From Arcanobacterium_A hippocoleae_A (GTDB lineage: Bacteria > Actinomycetota > Actinomycetes > Actinomycetales > Actinomycetaceae), in assembly GCA_040360365.1 (NCBI GenBank), contig CP136412.1: a stretch of 64,000 bases of DNA, one strand, 5' to 3'. The notes under the pieces were generated by a model, which was not told the origin of the DNA, did no database searches, and saw nothing but the letters and a program-made list of their open reading frames with translations. A program made the translations under genes and the position numbers. This document shows, piece after piece, positions 51,502 to 62,722 of this stretch; position 1 is the stretch's first letter, and the number at the start of each line of letters is the position of its first letter.

Positions 51502-51547
51502 CTGCTAAACTCCCTGTTTATCTCATCTGCAAAATACTTTTTGAAAT

Positions 51548-51568
51548 ATATCTTGATTATCAAGATAT
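51548..51568. promoter_or_regulatory. MarR-type operator palindrome
   Basis: ATATCTTGAT-T-ATCAAGATAT, a perfect 10-bp inverted repeat around one base, directly upstream of the MarR gene at 50887-51501. Length, symmetry and A/T ends match known MarR-dimer sites; autorepression is inferred. Confidence 0.75.
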
Positions 51569-51624
51569 CGGGATTGCCGCCGGAAAACAATACTTTTCCC
51601 AAATTCGGCCAGACCAGCCGGATT

Positions 51625-53504
51625 TTAACCCCAGCGCTCGATTTCCGCTGCTGCTTCCATCCACTCAGCCTCAAGCGTTTCAATTTCCGCAGCTATTTCC
51701 GCAATTTCACGGCCGATTTGCGCTAGTTGTCCGTAATCTCCGCTCATCGCAAATTCAGCTTGCCGTATCCCAAGCTCTTCCTTTTGCCGATTGAGTTTGG
51801 AAATCTTCCGCTCAGCACGTTCAAGAGCTTTGCGTGCAAGACGTTCTTTCGCAGCGTCCTTAGTATTTTCAACATCGTTCGAAATACTGCTTTCACAGTT
51901 AACTCCGCCGGCAGCACCGTTATTTCGTTTCACGACGGCAGTCGGATTTTCGAAAGCGGCGCTATTCTGCGAAAGTTCAAGATACTCATCTACTCCGCGG
52001 GGTAAATCACGCACTGTACCCCCAATTACCGCCAGCTGCCGATCAGTGATTCGTTCAAGCAAATACCGATCATGCGAAACCGCAATTAACGTTCCCGGCC
52101 AGGAATCAAGCAAATCCTCAATAGCTGCAAGCGTATCAGTGTCAAGATCGTTTGTTGGCTCATCAAGGAGCAGCACATTCGGCTCTGCCACCAGCAGACG
52201 TAAAAGCTGCAGCCGCCGGCGCTCGCCTCCTGATAGTTCAGCAACACGAGTCCATGCACGTTCACGGGTGAATCCCAGACGCTCTACAAGCTGTCCGGCA
52301 CTTATTTCGTGTTTCCCGACAATCACATGCGGCGCAATATCCTGCACTGATTCCACTACCCGGCGATGCCCGATTTCGTCGAGTTCTTTCGTTTCCTGTG
52401 AGAGTGTTGCAAGTTCTACCGTTTTTCCGTGTTTTACTTTTCCCCGCTGCGGCTGCAGGGTGCCGTTAAGCAATCCGAGCAGGGATGATTTACCTGCACC
52501 ATTCCGCCCGAGGATTCCAATCCGTTCCCCTGGCGCGAGACGCAGTGTCACATCATGCAATGTTAGCTGCTCGGATCCCGACCATCCGAAATCTACATTA
52601 ATCAGGTCAATTACATCTTTTCCAAGACGTGCCGACGCCATTTTTGTTAGTTCGATTGTGTCCCGCGGCGGCGGCTCTGCCGCAATTAACTCGTTCGCAG
52701 CTTCAATCCGGAATTTCGGTTTTGAAGTGCGTGCCGGAGCACCGCGGCGCAGCCATGCAAGTTCTTTGCGCAGTAAATTTTCCCGTTTCGCTGCAGCTTG
52801 CTGCGCTAACCGTGCCCGTTCAGCCCGCTGCAGAATATATGCCGCATATCCGCCTTCATATACTTCCACATGCCCCGGCTGCGGCTTTTCCCTCCCGGAC
52901 CGTCATTACCGGGAATAACCTCCCACATTTGGGTACAAACAGCGTCAAGAAACCAGCGGTCGTGCGTGACCGCCACTAACGCGCCGATTCCGCGGGCGAA
53001 ACGCTGGTTTAAATATTGTGCAAGATAAGTGACTCCTTCAATATCGAGATGATTTGTTGGTTCGTCAAGCACAAGCACCTCAGCCGGTGTGCTCAAAGTT
53101 GCCGCGAGTGCTACCCGGCGGCGCTGCCCGCCAGAAAGTTCGCCCACTTTTGCTGCAAGCGGCACATCTGGAATCAGACCGGCATGAATCTCACGAATAT
53201 TTGCCTGCGACGCCCATTCGAAAGATTCAATATCACCATGAATTGCCTGCTCAACAGTGTGTTCCGGATTTAGCGAATCTGTTTGTGTCAGATATGCAAA
53301 ACGAGTGCCTCCGGCCATTGTTACCCGCCCGGTTTCCGGAGAAAGCCGGCGCATCATCAGCTTCAGCAGTGTTGATTTTCCGCCGCCGTTCGGCCCAACC
53401 ACACCGATACGTGAGCCATCTTCCAGGGAAAGATTCACATTTGCGAGAATTGGGCGTGATCCGAGCGTAATTCCGATACTTTCAATATTTAAGATGTGTG
53501 CCAT
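51625..53504 (-). CDS. ABC-F family ATPase (Uup-like), frameshifted
   Basis: About 627 residues, soluble, with two ABC domains: GPNGGGKST/LSGGQRRR/VLVLDEPTNHLD and GRNGAGKSS/LSGGERRR/VLLLDEPTNDLD. These are joined by the linker that defines ribosome-acting ABC-F proteins, and there is a C-terminal coiled coil (KISKLNRQKEELGIRQ to the end). The frame breaks at T4 52886-52889; one added base gives GGKKPQPGHVEVYEGGYAAY. A role in rescuing or tuning ribosomes is known for the family; whether this one gives antibiotic resistance cannot be told. Confidence 0.92.
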
Positions 53505-53710
53505 TTATTTCTTGCTCTGTATTCTCTTTGCTTTTAAATTCTCTTTACATTTATTTTGGTTTACGCTTTTATCTGCATCTTAATACTGCAAATTTTAGTA
53601 TTTTGCAGTGAATTCCGGCTGCATTTCAGATCTGCGGGCGTTTGCCCCGATTCTCCGGTTCCTAATATCTGATAATGTTTTCCGGCAGAAACTGCAGTAT
53701 CTGCGGCCCC

Positions 53711-54614
53711 CTATTTAATATGCGCGCCAGCTGCCGGTCCCATTGCTGTGAGCACACCGAGCTGCGGGAAACGCAAACGCAGTGTTGCTGCAGTTTTTCT
53801 ACCTGCGAAATTTCACACAGAATCGCGATCGACGGACCCGATCCGGAAAGAATCCGCCCGATTCCCGCTCCGTCGATTTCCGCAAAAATTTCGGCAAGAT
53901 CCGGGCGGAGCAGCGCTGCCGGCTCCCAGAGATCGTTTTCGAAAGCTGCTGCCAGGTCAGTAAGTTTGCCTGCCGTAATTGCGTCAAGTATCGGCTGTGT
54001 GCTCGCCGGAACCGCAGGCGCTTCCGGAAATATTTCATCGAATTTCCGAAACACGCTTGGTGTTGCTAATCCTTGCGGATTGGTGAGAATCACCCATCCA
54101 TGCATTATTTTCGAAGTTACCGGCAGGAGCTTTTCACCGCGCGAGGTACCGCGCGCAATTCCTCCGAGCAACGCAAAGGGATATCAGAACCGAGTTCCGC
54201 GCCGAGTTCCGCAAGTTTTATTCCGCTTAAACCTAATCCCCATAGTGCATTTAGTGCAGTTAGCGCAGCTGCCGCGTCTGCTGATCCTCCTGCCATTCCG
54301 CCGGCGACCGGGATTCGTTTGGTAACTATCAAATGTGCTCCCGCCTGCACGCCAGTCTCGCGCTGTAAAATCCGAGCTGCACGGATTACGAGATTAGTTT
54401 CATCTACCGGCAGATATTCGCCGAAACCGCGGATTTCCATAGTCACTTCACCGGTTTCGGTGTGAAACGCTTCCACATCGTCAAAAATATCGAGTGCTTC
54501 AAAAACAGTATCTAACGGGTGGAAACCGTCGGTACGGGGAGCTCCGACACGCAGCGCAAGATTCACTTTCGCGGGAGCTGAAACCTTAATACTCGAATCT
54601 TGTTTGAGAATCAT
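53711..54614 (-). CDS. ispE: 4-Diphosphocytidyl-2-C-methyl-D-erythritol kinase IspE, frameshifted twice
   Basis: GHMP kinase of the MEP isoprenoid pathway. SAPAKVNLALRVGAPRTDGFHPL opens the fold and PVAGGMAGGSADAAAAL is the ATP loop. Frame breaks at A3 54175-54177 and T5 53794-53798; restoring one base at each gives LGSDIPFALLGGIARG and a C-terminus RFPQLGVLTAMGPAAGAHIK ending at 53711, about 301 residues. Without the second correction the frame runs to 53662 with an unrelated tail. AAGGCG precedes the ATG. rsmA lies upstream on the same strand, the usual rsmA-ispE order. Confidence 0.92.
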
Positions 54615-54765
54615 TTTCGCCTTATCATCATTTTTTGTTGTTTGATTCCGGTTTGGACATTGCTTTACCGCTAAATAGTTATTAAATAGTTATTGCAGTT
54701 CTTTGGGCTGATTCGCTGTGCAATCCTGATTGCCGAATCTTGTTTTCCCAATACTGAATCCAGGT

Positions 54766-55854
54766 TCAGAAATGTTTTGCAATCTCTGCAAACTCGGCAA
54801 CTGTAAGTGTTTCACCGCGGCGCTTCGGATCTATTTTTGCGGCCGTCAAGATTTCTTCCGCCCGCGCACCTGAACCTGCCCAGCCGCTCAGTGCCGCCCG
54901 CAATGTTTTCCGCCGCTGTGCAAAAGCCGCATCTACCACAGCAAACACTTTTTCGCGAGCGATACTTTCCGGTTGCGGTTTACGCTGAAAATGCACTAAA
55001 GCTGAATCTACGTTCGGCACCGGCCAAAATACGTTCCGCGAAATTTTTGCTCCGCGCCAAACCCGCCCATACCAGTTCGCTTTCACCGACGGCACCCCAT
55101 AAGTGCGTGAACCTGGTTCCGCAGCGAGCCGATCCGCCACTTCTGCCTGCACCATTACGGTAAATTTTTCTAAACTTGGAATCACTTCCAGCAGCGTGAG
55201 CAGAATCGGTACTGCCGCGTTATACGGCAAATTTGCCACGAGATTTGCGGGAATAAACTGCACCGGCCCGGTTTCAGCGCTGCCCGGTAATTCCCGATAA
55301 GAGGGCGGCACTGCAAGGCTGTCTGCTCCGGTCACTTCCAGCGCGTCGAGTAATTGGACTGCAAAATTTGCTGCTGTGTCAGGAAGATTCGCTGCAACTG
55401 TCTTTGAAATCTGTTTCGCGAGTTTCGGATCGATTTCGACGGCGGAAACGTAAGCTCCGGTTTCGAGTAGTGCAAGCGTAAGCGAGCCAAGACCCGGTCC
55501 GATTTCGAGGACTTTATCTCCGGCCTGCACACCAGCGTCCCGCACAATTCTTCGTACTGTTGATCCGTCGTGCACAAAATTTTGGCCGAGTGTTTTCGTG
55601 GGGCGAATATCCAGCTCTGCCGCAATTTCACGAATTTGCGTTGGCCCGAGGAGCATTCCGGCATGAGATTGGGAACGGGCGGAAGCAGATTCCGTCGAAG
55701 CGGTGTCTTTTGTATCTTTACCGACTTGCGCATTGCCTGTTTCGCGTACACCAGTTCCGCCCGCAACCGCGGCGGCGGGAGAATTGTTTTGCTCAGAAAA
55801 ATAACCAGGCACCGGCGAACTATCACCGCTGCCTGATGAAACTTGATTCGTCAT
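54766..55854 (-). CDS. rsmA: 16S rRNA dimethyladenosine transferase RsmA (KsgA)
   Basis: Dimethylates the two adjacent adenosines near the 3' end of 16S rRNA late in 30S assembly. 362 residues. TKTLGQNFVHDGSTVRRIV, SAM-binding EIGPGLGSLTLAL and the catalytic NLPYNAAVPIL are all present. About 65 extra N-terminal residues (Gly, Ser, Ala-rich) precede MLLGPTQIREIAAELDIRP, where most homologues begin; the real start might therefore be further in. ATG 55854 lies 7 nt after TAAGAT, again without a good ribosome binding site. The frame is intact. Confidence 0.92.
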   Translation of the reverse strand: MTNQVSSGSGDSSPVPGYFSEQNNSPAAAVAGGTGVRETGNAQVGKDTKDTASTESASARSQSHAGMLLGPTQIREIAAELDIRPTKTLGQNFVHDGSTVRRIVRDAGVQAGDKVLEIGPGLGSLTLALLETGAYVSAVEIDPKLAKQISKTVAANLPDTAANFAVQLLDALEVTGADSLAVPPSYRELPGSAETGPVQFIPANLVANLPYNAAVPILLTLLEVIPSLEKFTVMVQAEVADRLAAEPGSRTYGVPSVKANWYGRVWRGAKISRNVFWPVPNVDSALVHFQRKPQPESIAREKVFAVVDAAFAQRRKTLRAALSGWAGSGARAEEILTAAKIDPKRRGETLTVAEFAEIAKHF

Positions 55855-55886
55855 AAGCCACATCTTACCTGATGTGAAAATATTGC

Positions 55887-57162
55887 TTAATACCAACCGA
55901 CGGATTGCGAATGTGCCCAAGCGCCGCATGGGTTTCCATAACGTCCTTGGATATATCCTAGACCCCAGCGAATCTGCGTTGCCGGATTTGTCTGCCAGTC
56001 AGCACCGGCAGCTGCCATCTTCGAACCTGGAAGCGATTGCGGAATCCCATATGCGCCTGAAGACCGGTTCATTGCATGTGCGTTCCAACCGGATTCACGC
56101 TGCCAGAGGGCATCAAGGCAAGAGAACTGTTCTGCACCCCAACCGCGGCTTGCCAACATTTCTTGCGCAATCGCCCGTGCAGATCCGGGGCTTGGAGCCG
56201 GCCCTGCCGGCGGTGCGGCAATACTGCTGCTGTTTTTCGTATTTTCCTTTGTCCCAATCTTTGTGATTTGATCTACACGTGCCGTGGTAATAGCTTCGGC
56301 AACAATTTGCCGGCTAATTTCTTTTCCGTCACGGTATTTCACAGTGAAAGTGCGGGTTCCTTTTCCGTCGACACCTGCAGTGGAAATTTTCTTTTCACCT
56401 TTTGGCAGGCTTGAATCTTCTTCGTCTTTATTTTGGAAGCTATCGACAAACTCTTCAGCTGCAGTGGAGAACGTAATGCGCGAAATTGTGATTTCAGCAC
56501 CATCAGTGAGTTTCGCGTTCAGCGGTACGGAAATTTCGTCTTGCCCGCCGAGCTTTATTTCAGCGTTTTCAAGAGCTTGTGCGATGGTCACACCGGAAAG
56601 TGACTGCAGTTTTTAGTTTTCCCGTCGACGTTTACCGTGTAAGCGATTTTTCTATCGCCTGTGCATCTGCTTTGGCAGCATTTACTTCCGAATTATCTGC
56701 ATACGCCAACCCTTGGATTGCAGTGTTTCCAAGAGAGAATGCACCTGCTCCCACACTGAAAATTGATGTGACAGCTACGAGTGCGACGACGGCTGACCGC
56801 GCATGCCGGAAAAGACGGGGTTTCGGATAGATTTCCATCTCTGAAACCTGGGAAACGACAAGATGTTCGTTCATATATTCCGCGAAAGTTTTATTTGCGG
56901 CAGCAGAAAGCGCCGGTTCGGCTGCGGAGGGTTCGGCTGTAACCGATTCCGGTGCGGAAGCGGGAACCGGAATAGTTTTTTCAGACTGCGGGTGCTGCGG
57001 GTTTTCCGCTGCAGCTTTTGCCGCAACGCGCTCTGCTTCACGGCGTGCCCGGCGCGAGCCCGGCTTTGGCGCGGTACTGCACATCTCCAGAGCGGTTCGC
57101 TCCAGATTTTCAAGTGTGAAGTTTTGTGCATCCGTGTTCAGGGTTAAACTATGTTTTCCCAA
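55887..57162 (-). CDS. DUF348/G5-domain protein with transglycosylase-like C-terminus, frameshifted twice
   Basis: About 426 residues. A cytoplasmic N-terminus of about 120 residues (Ala/Glu-rich) is followed by a single membrane helix (SAVVALVAVTSIFSVGAGAF), a DUF348 domain (YTVNVDGKTK...GVTIAQALENAEI), a G5 domain (RTFTVKYRDGKEISRQIVAEA) and a lysozyme/SLT-like end with catalytic Glu in ALWQRESGWN and YGIPQSLPGSKMAAAG. It should act outside on peptidoglycan, like Rpf/YabE-type resuscitation proteins. Two T5 runs (56610-56614, 56647-56651) each lack one base. The start TTG 57162 lies behind GGAG. Confidence 0.88.
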
Positions 57163-57401
57163 AGGTTTCTCCAGCCAACTATGCCGATTACTTTTGCTTT
57201 CTCAGCTTGGGAAATCGGCACCTGTTACATTTCCTAGACTCATTGTAATCAAATTGTTACATAACTGTTAATCGGCTGAGATGAATCACACTTTCCCGCA
57301 GCTTTACTTTTGCCGAAAGCGCCACTTGCTTGCTGCAAAATAAGTTTGCCAAAATCGCCCGCACCGCACGATTCAGCGGCAAGAAAAAATTTCGGCAGCG
57401 G

Positions 57402-57919
57402 CTAATAATCCAGTTCATTTACTGCCGCACCAGGATCAGACGCAGTGTTGAACAGGAGTTCCGTCAGCTGCACATGCAATTCTTCCGCTTTCGGCACATC
57501 ACGCAGCTCAAGCGGATCATCTGCAGAAGTTTCCAAAACCAGAGTACCGCAGCCGAAAATACGGTCGATGAAATCATATTCGTATGCCACATTTGAAATC
57601 CGCGAAAGCGGAATATCGTGACCTGTCTTTGAAATTATTCCGCGGCGGGTAATAATCCGCCGATTTGTGACGGTATAGGTGGAAGTATGCCACTTCAGCC
57701 AAGGCCAACCGAAAAAATCAAAATCAGGAGAATCCCAATCCCGACAATTATCCAGGTTACATAATGCGGCACATTTTCCGGCATAAAGATCAGCGCGGAA
57801 ATCATCGCCGCAAGCACAATAAATAACAGCAGCACATTCTTAAAGAGCGCTTTGAAATGTTCGCGAGTATGCATAACCACAAATTCATCACGTCCAAGAA
57901 TTCGCTTTGCACCTGCCAT
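57402..57919 (-). CDS. PH-domain membrane protein, frameshifted
   Basis: About 173 residues. Two N-terminal transmembrane helices (VLLLFIVLAAMISALIFM and WIIVGIGILLILIFF) are followed by a bacterial PH (bPH2, YdbS-like) domain: TSTYTVTNRRIITRRGIISKTGHDIPLSRI, then YDFIDRIFGCGTLVLETSADDP. The frame breaks at A6 57712-57717; a seventh base gives LIFFGWPWLKWHTSTYTVT. Function unknown. Confidence 0.85.
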
Positions 57920-58242
57920 CAGATTCTTCCCTCCGCTTGTCCTATTGAATTTTATCCCCGTCGTTTATAAGACGTTTTATTCCAAACTATCCGTACCGTC
58001 GTCTCTATGCTCGCACACTAAACTGTTTCATGCCAGAATTTGCCCATTTCAAGAAATATTCCGCAAACCGCCTGATTATATTTTTCTCCGGCGCGCTTGC
58101 CCTCCCTCCGCAATTAACACCCGCAAAATCCGCGAACCGCTGCCGGCAATCACAACATAAAAGAATAATTTACAATTTCTTTACTGTTTCCATAGGGCTA
58201 AAGAACCTTTTATAGATAAAAACCAGACTTAAAATAAGCAGT
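57920..58242. other. Intergenic divergent promoter region
   Basis: 323 bp between the PH-domain gene and the second citrate synthase gene. TAAAAT at 58230-58235 lies 7 nt before the ATG at 58243 and is a candidate -10 box of a leaderless promoter. Nothing else is seen. Confidence 0.4.
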
Positions 58243-59628
58243 ATGAACCGCACGATTAACACCAGCACAAACAGCGCTGCAAGCATAAAATCTGCTCTCC
58301 GGAACACAAAAACCGCTTTCGCCAATACCGAAACCGCTGCCGCACACACGGAAAAAGCCGCACTCACCTACCGCGGAAAAGAATACACTTTCCCAATAAT
58401 TCGCGGAACCGAAGGTGAGTGCGCAATCGACATATCGACGCTCCGCGAAACATCGGGGCTGATCACTTTTGACGACGGATACGGAAATACCGGTTCATGC
58501 AAATCAGCAATTACTTTTATCGACGGAGAAAAAGGAATCTTACGGTACCGCGGTATTCCAATTGAACAGCTTGCCGAAAATTCATCCTTTATCGAGGTAG
58601 CTGAACTGCTAATTTTCGGACAGCTCCCCGACCCGCAAGACCGTGCCGAATTCCGTTCACTGCTTACCGAAAACTCTTCACTGCATCGCGATATGCGCAA
58701 GCTTTTGACGGTTTTCCAGCACACGCGCACCCGATGGCAATTCTTTCTGCCGTAATTAACGCACTCCAAGCCTACGACCTTCCCCAAATCGGGATTGAAG
58801 ACGATTCCGCATTCCGACGCGCTTCTGCGCTGCTGATTTCAAAAATCCGCACAATTGCAGCTGCCGCATACAAATCACACTTAGGCGAACCAATCATATA
58901 TCCGCGCTACGACCTTTCATACGCCGAAAACCTCCTGCACATGATGTTCACACAGCCTTACCGCGACTACGAACCCACTCCCGAAGCTGCGCACGCTTTA
59001 AATATGTTTTTGGTCTTACACGCCGACCATGAACAAAACTGCTCTACTTCAACAGTGCGGATGGTCGCTTCCGGCGGAGCAAACCTTTACACCGCCATCT
59101 CTGCCGGAGTATCTGCACTTTGGGGGCAAAAACACGGCGGTGCAAATATGGCAGTAATCGATATGCTTGAACAGATCCACCGCGGGAACCTCACTCCGGC
59201 ACGTTATGTTGAAACCGCAAAAGACAAAAATCACATATTCGCCTGATGGGCTTCGGACATCGGGTCTACCGCAATTTTGATCCGCGCGCGCAAGTATTGA
59301 AAAAGCAGCAGATGAACTGCTTGAAAAAATGCACATAAACGATCCGCTTCTCGATATTGCGCGGGAAATCGAAACTGCAGCCCTCGCCGACGATTATTTC
59401 ACCGAACGAAAACTTTATCCGAATGTGGATTTCTACTCCGGAATTATTTTGCGTGCGCTTGGAATCCCGAAAGATATGTTTACAGTAATGTTCGCAATTG
59501 GGCGCACCCCTGGCTGGATTGCAAATTGGAAAGAGGCCGCGGAGAACCCAAATCAGCGAATTCACCGTCCGCGCCAAATCTACGTCGGGAAAACTAAGCA
59601 AGCTTGGCAGCCGAAAGAGCTGCGTTAA
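58243..59628 (+). CDS. Second citrate synthase/2-methylcitrate-synthase-like protein, frameshifted three times
   Basis: About 462 residues when restored. Family blocks: ILRYRGIPIEQLAENSSF, HADHEQNCSTSTVRMV, MGFGHRVYRNFDPRA and NVDFYSGIILRALGIP. The catalytic-His segment reads ALWGQKHGGANM, not the usual GPLHGGANE seen in the gltA copy. Single-base losses at 58716-58717 (C), 59226-59230 (A) and 59296 (A); restoring them joins VFPAHAHPMAILS, KDK(K/N)SHIRLMGFG and AQVIEKAADELLEKM. It has a 40-residue Ala/Thr/Asn-rich N-terminal extension. Because it carries three breaks and a divergent active site, real decay cannot be excluded. Confidence 0.82.
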
Positions 59629-59648
59629 ACCGATTTATTAAAGTCGCG

Positions 59649-60598
59649 TCAGATTCCATACACTTGGGCCGTAGTGCGGTTTAAGATTTCACACCAGCTT
59701 TCCAGCGATACTCCACGGCGATTTGCCATATATTGCGCCGTATAAACACATCCCCAGGGAGCATTCGGATGCCCGCGATACGGAACCGGGGTTAAATACG
59801 GCGCGTCAGTTTCAACCAAAATCAGTTCGGCGGGAAGCAAATCAAACGCCCGCTGCAAATACTCATTTACCGGATAGGTGAGCGGGCCGGCAAAGGAGGC
59901 ATACCAGCCATTTTCTTTACAGAGTTGGGCAAGAGTTTCATCTCCGGAAAAACAATGAAATACGGTTTTTCCGGTGCGCCGTCGCGCCGTAAAATCTCCG
60001 CCACATCTTCATGCGCTTCACGGTCATGAATCTGCAGCGGCTTTCCCAACTCTTTCGCAAGCTGGATATGTGCGCGAAAAGAATCCTTTTGCGCCTGCTT
60101 TCCCGCCTCCGCAGTGCGGAAATAGTCAAGCCCTGTTTCGCCGACGGCAACCACTTGCGAATCGCGCGCCAGTTCCGCCGCATTCGCGATTGCACTTTCC
60201 AAATCAAATTCAAGATGATGCGGCTCAGGTTGATGTTCTAAACCGTCGGGAGATTTCTCGTACGCACCGGAATGCATTGCAGCTTCATTTGGATGGATCG
60301 CAATTGCCGCCCAAATATTCGGCACACGTTTCGCAAGCTCAAGAGTATGCGGAAATTCCGGAATTTCACATCCGGATGTGATTGCACCGCGCAAACCAGC
60401 GCGAGCCATTCCATCAAGCAGCGTCTGCTCAAGCAGCGGCATTAGAATCCGCCCGTCAGCATCGTATCGCTGCACAGCCGCTTCACCGGGATTAGGATCC
60501 GGATCAGCACTAATATGCGTATGATTATCGACGATCGGCACGTTTAACGGCTGCAGCGGAATCTCCGGCAGAAACCGTTTCTGATGCTTCTTCCCCAT
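59649..60598 (-). CDS. tatD: TatD-family metal-dependent hydrolase, frameshifted
   Basis: About 317 residues. Metal ligands and active site: DNHTHI, VGETGLDYFR (Glu), IHDREAHED (His), FHCFSGD (His) and VETDAPYLTP (Asp). TatD proteins act as 3'-5' exonucleases or DNases on damaged DNA; D-aminoacyl-tRNA roles are known for some. The frame breaks near 59963; one base restores EKPVFHCFSGDETLAQ. AGGAACGAG precedes the ATG. metG lies upstream on the same strand, a common metG-tatD-rsmA neighbourhood in actinobacteria. Confidence 0.92.
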
Positions 60599-60636
60599 CT
60601 CGTTCCTGTATATTTTCGCTATGCGCCTGGCGCCGC

Positions 60637-62438
60637 TTACAGCCCCAGCAGTTCAAGCTCTTGGGCGATTATCGAATCGTCAAGCTTTACAAAAGCCGGC
60701 TTCGGTTTGGAAATTGGCGTACCCGGCTTTACGATTCGCCGCTCCCATTTCGGAGCTTTCGTGTAGTCCCCAGTGATAATCGGGAACTTGTGCCCGGAAT
60801 CAATATCTTCAGTTTCCACAAGCTGCGGCATTGGCGCAATCGTGCCGTCGCCGCCAAGAACCGTATCAATCGTATTCGAAGAATGCGGCAAGAATACACA
60901 CATCATCGTATTCAAATCAGACACCGCCTGGATCAGAGTGTTTAATACTGTCCCAAGGCGTTCCCGCAGCGATTCATCTTTCATCTTGAACGGCTCCGTT
61001 TTTGAAACGTACCCATTTGCTTCACCAACGAGCCGCATGATTTCCGTAAGTGCAGCGCGCTGCTGATGATTCGCAATAAAACCGCCGACGGTTTCAAATC
61101 CGGCATTAATCGTATCGAGCAGTTCACGATCGATATCTGCAAGCTCGCCCGCAGCCGGAATCTCACCAAAGTTCTTCGCAATCATTGCTGCAGTGCGGTT
61201 TACGAGATTCCCCCACCCTGCTACCAGCTCAGAGTTATTCCGGCGCACAAATTCTTCCCACGTAAAATCCGAATCGGAAGTTTCCGGCCCGGCAATCGAG
61301 ATAAAATAACGCAAGGCATCCGGCTGATAGCGCGAAAGCACATCACGTACATAAATCACTACTGACTTCGACGAAGAGAACTTCTTCCCTCCATTGTCAG
61401 AAACTCGGAAGCTACCACTTGCGTTGGCAAGTTTAGTTCGCCAAATTCTCCGGCTTCTCCGCCGCGAGCGCCTTTACCGTTATATGCAAGCAGCTCTGCC
61501 GGCCAAATTTGGGAATGAAAGACGATATTATCTTTTCCCATAAAATAATAGGTGAGTGCTTCCGGATTTTGCCACCACTGTTTCCAGTCTTGCGCGGAAC
61601 CAGTTCCGGTAAGTTCGCGCCGCCGCGCCCATTCAATCGAAGCTGAAAGATAACCAATCACCGCATCAAACCACACATAAAGGCGCTTATTTGGCTGATC
61701 TTCCCATCCTGGAACTGGAATTCCCCAGCTAATATCGCGGCTCATTGCGCGCGGACGTACGTCTTCAAGCAAATGCTTTGAGAAAGAAATAACGTTCGGA
61801 CGCCATTTCCCTGCTTCTTCTACCTCGTCAAGCCAAACTTTGAGCGCTTCGGCAAGCGCCGGCAAATCGAGAAAATAATGTTTCGTAGTCTTAAATTCCG
61901 GGGTAAGCCCGGAAATCTTCGAAATCGGATTTACCAAATCCTGCGGATCAAGCTGATTTCCGCACGCATCGCACTGGTCGCCGCGCGCACCGTCGGTTCC
62001 GCAAAGCGGGCAAGTGCCTTCAATGTAGCGGTCCGGCAAGGTATTGCCCGTCTTTGGGTCAATTGCTACCGGCGTTTCCTGCACAATCATATATCCGTTA
62101 TCGCGGCATCCGGCGAAGAGCTGCTGCACTACCTGCTCATGATTTACCGTAGTAGTACGGGTAAATAAATCATAGGAAAGCCCGAGATTTACAAGATCTT
62201 CAACAATAATCCGGTTGTTCTTATCGGCAAGCTCCTGCGGCGTCATTCCTTCTTTATCTGCAGCCACCATGATTGGCGTACCATGCTCATCAGTACCCGA
62301 TACCATCAGCACATCGTGCCCAGCCATTCGCATATACCGCGAGAACACATCGGATGGCACACCGAAACCTGCCACGTGACCAATATGACGAGGGCCATTT
62401 GCGTACGGCCAAGCTACTGCAGAAAGAATTTTAGACAT
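60637..62438 (-). CDS. metG: Methionyl-tRNA synthetase, frameshifted
   Basis: Charges tRNA-Met; essential. About 601 residues. The HIGH motif reads RHIGHVAGFG near residue 17, a zinc knuckle is in CPLCGTDGARGDQCDACG, and the KMSKS equivalent FSSSKS lies exactly at the frame break (61381-61390). One added base gives MEGKKFSSSKSVVIYVRDVL. The anticodon-binding domain follows. No C-terminal tRNA-binding domain is present. The ATG has no ribosome binding site but a TAACCT box 6 nt upstream. Confidence 0.95.
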
Positions 62439-62444
62439 ACTTCT

Positions 62445-62450
62445 AGGTTA
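62445..62450 (-). promoter_or_regulatory. -10-like box of a probable leaderless promoter (metG)
   Basis: TAACCT on the minus strand, ending 6 nt before the metG ATG at 62438. Confidence 0.4.
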
Positions 62451-62722
62451 CGGCGTTTACCTTGTTTGAAGCGAATTATTCGGCGATTTTGTGCGCAATT
62501 GAGCAGGCGTTATCAGCAATTCAGCTTTAAATTCAGCCCTATTTTCCAGTTTTTTGCTTCTGTTCAGAACAGCAAAATATTTTCCGATTCCGGATTCGCT
62601 GATAGTTTATTTATTTACCAGATTTTAATTCCAAAGGGCCGGCAAAGCTAGAATAGTGCCAACATATTTCCGGTTTCCGGCAGGATTTACAAACATCTGC
62701 ATGGAGAATTGAGAGGTTTGAA

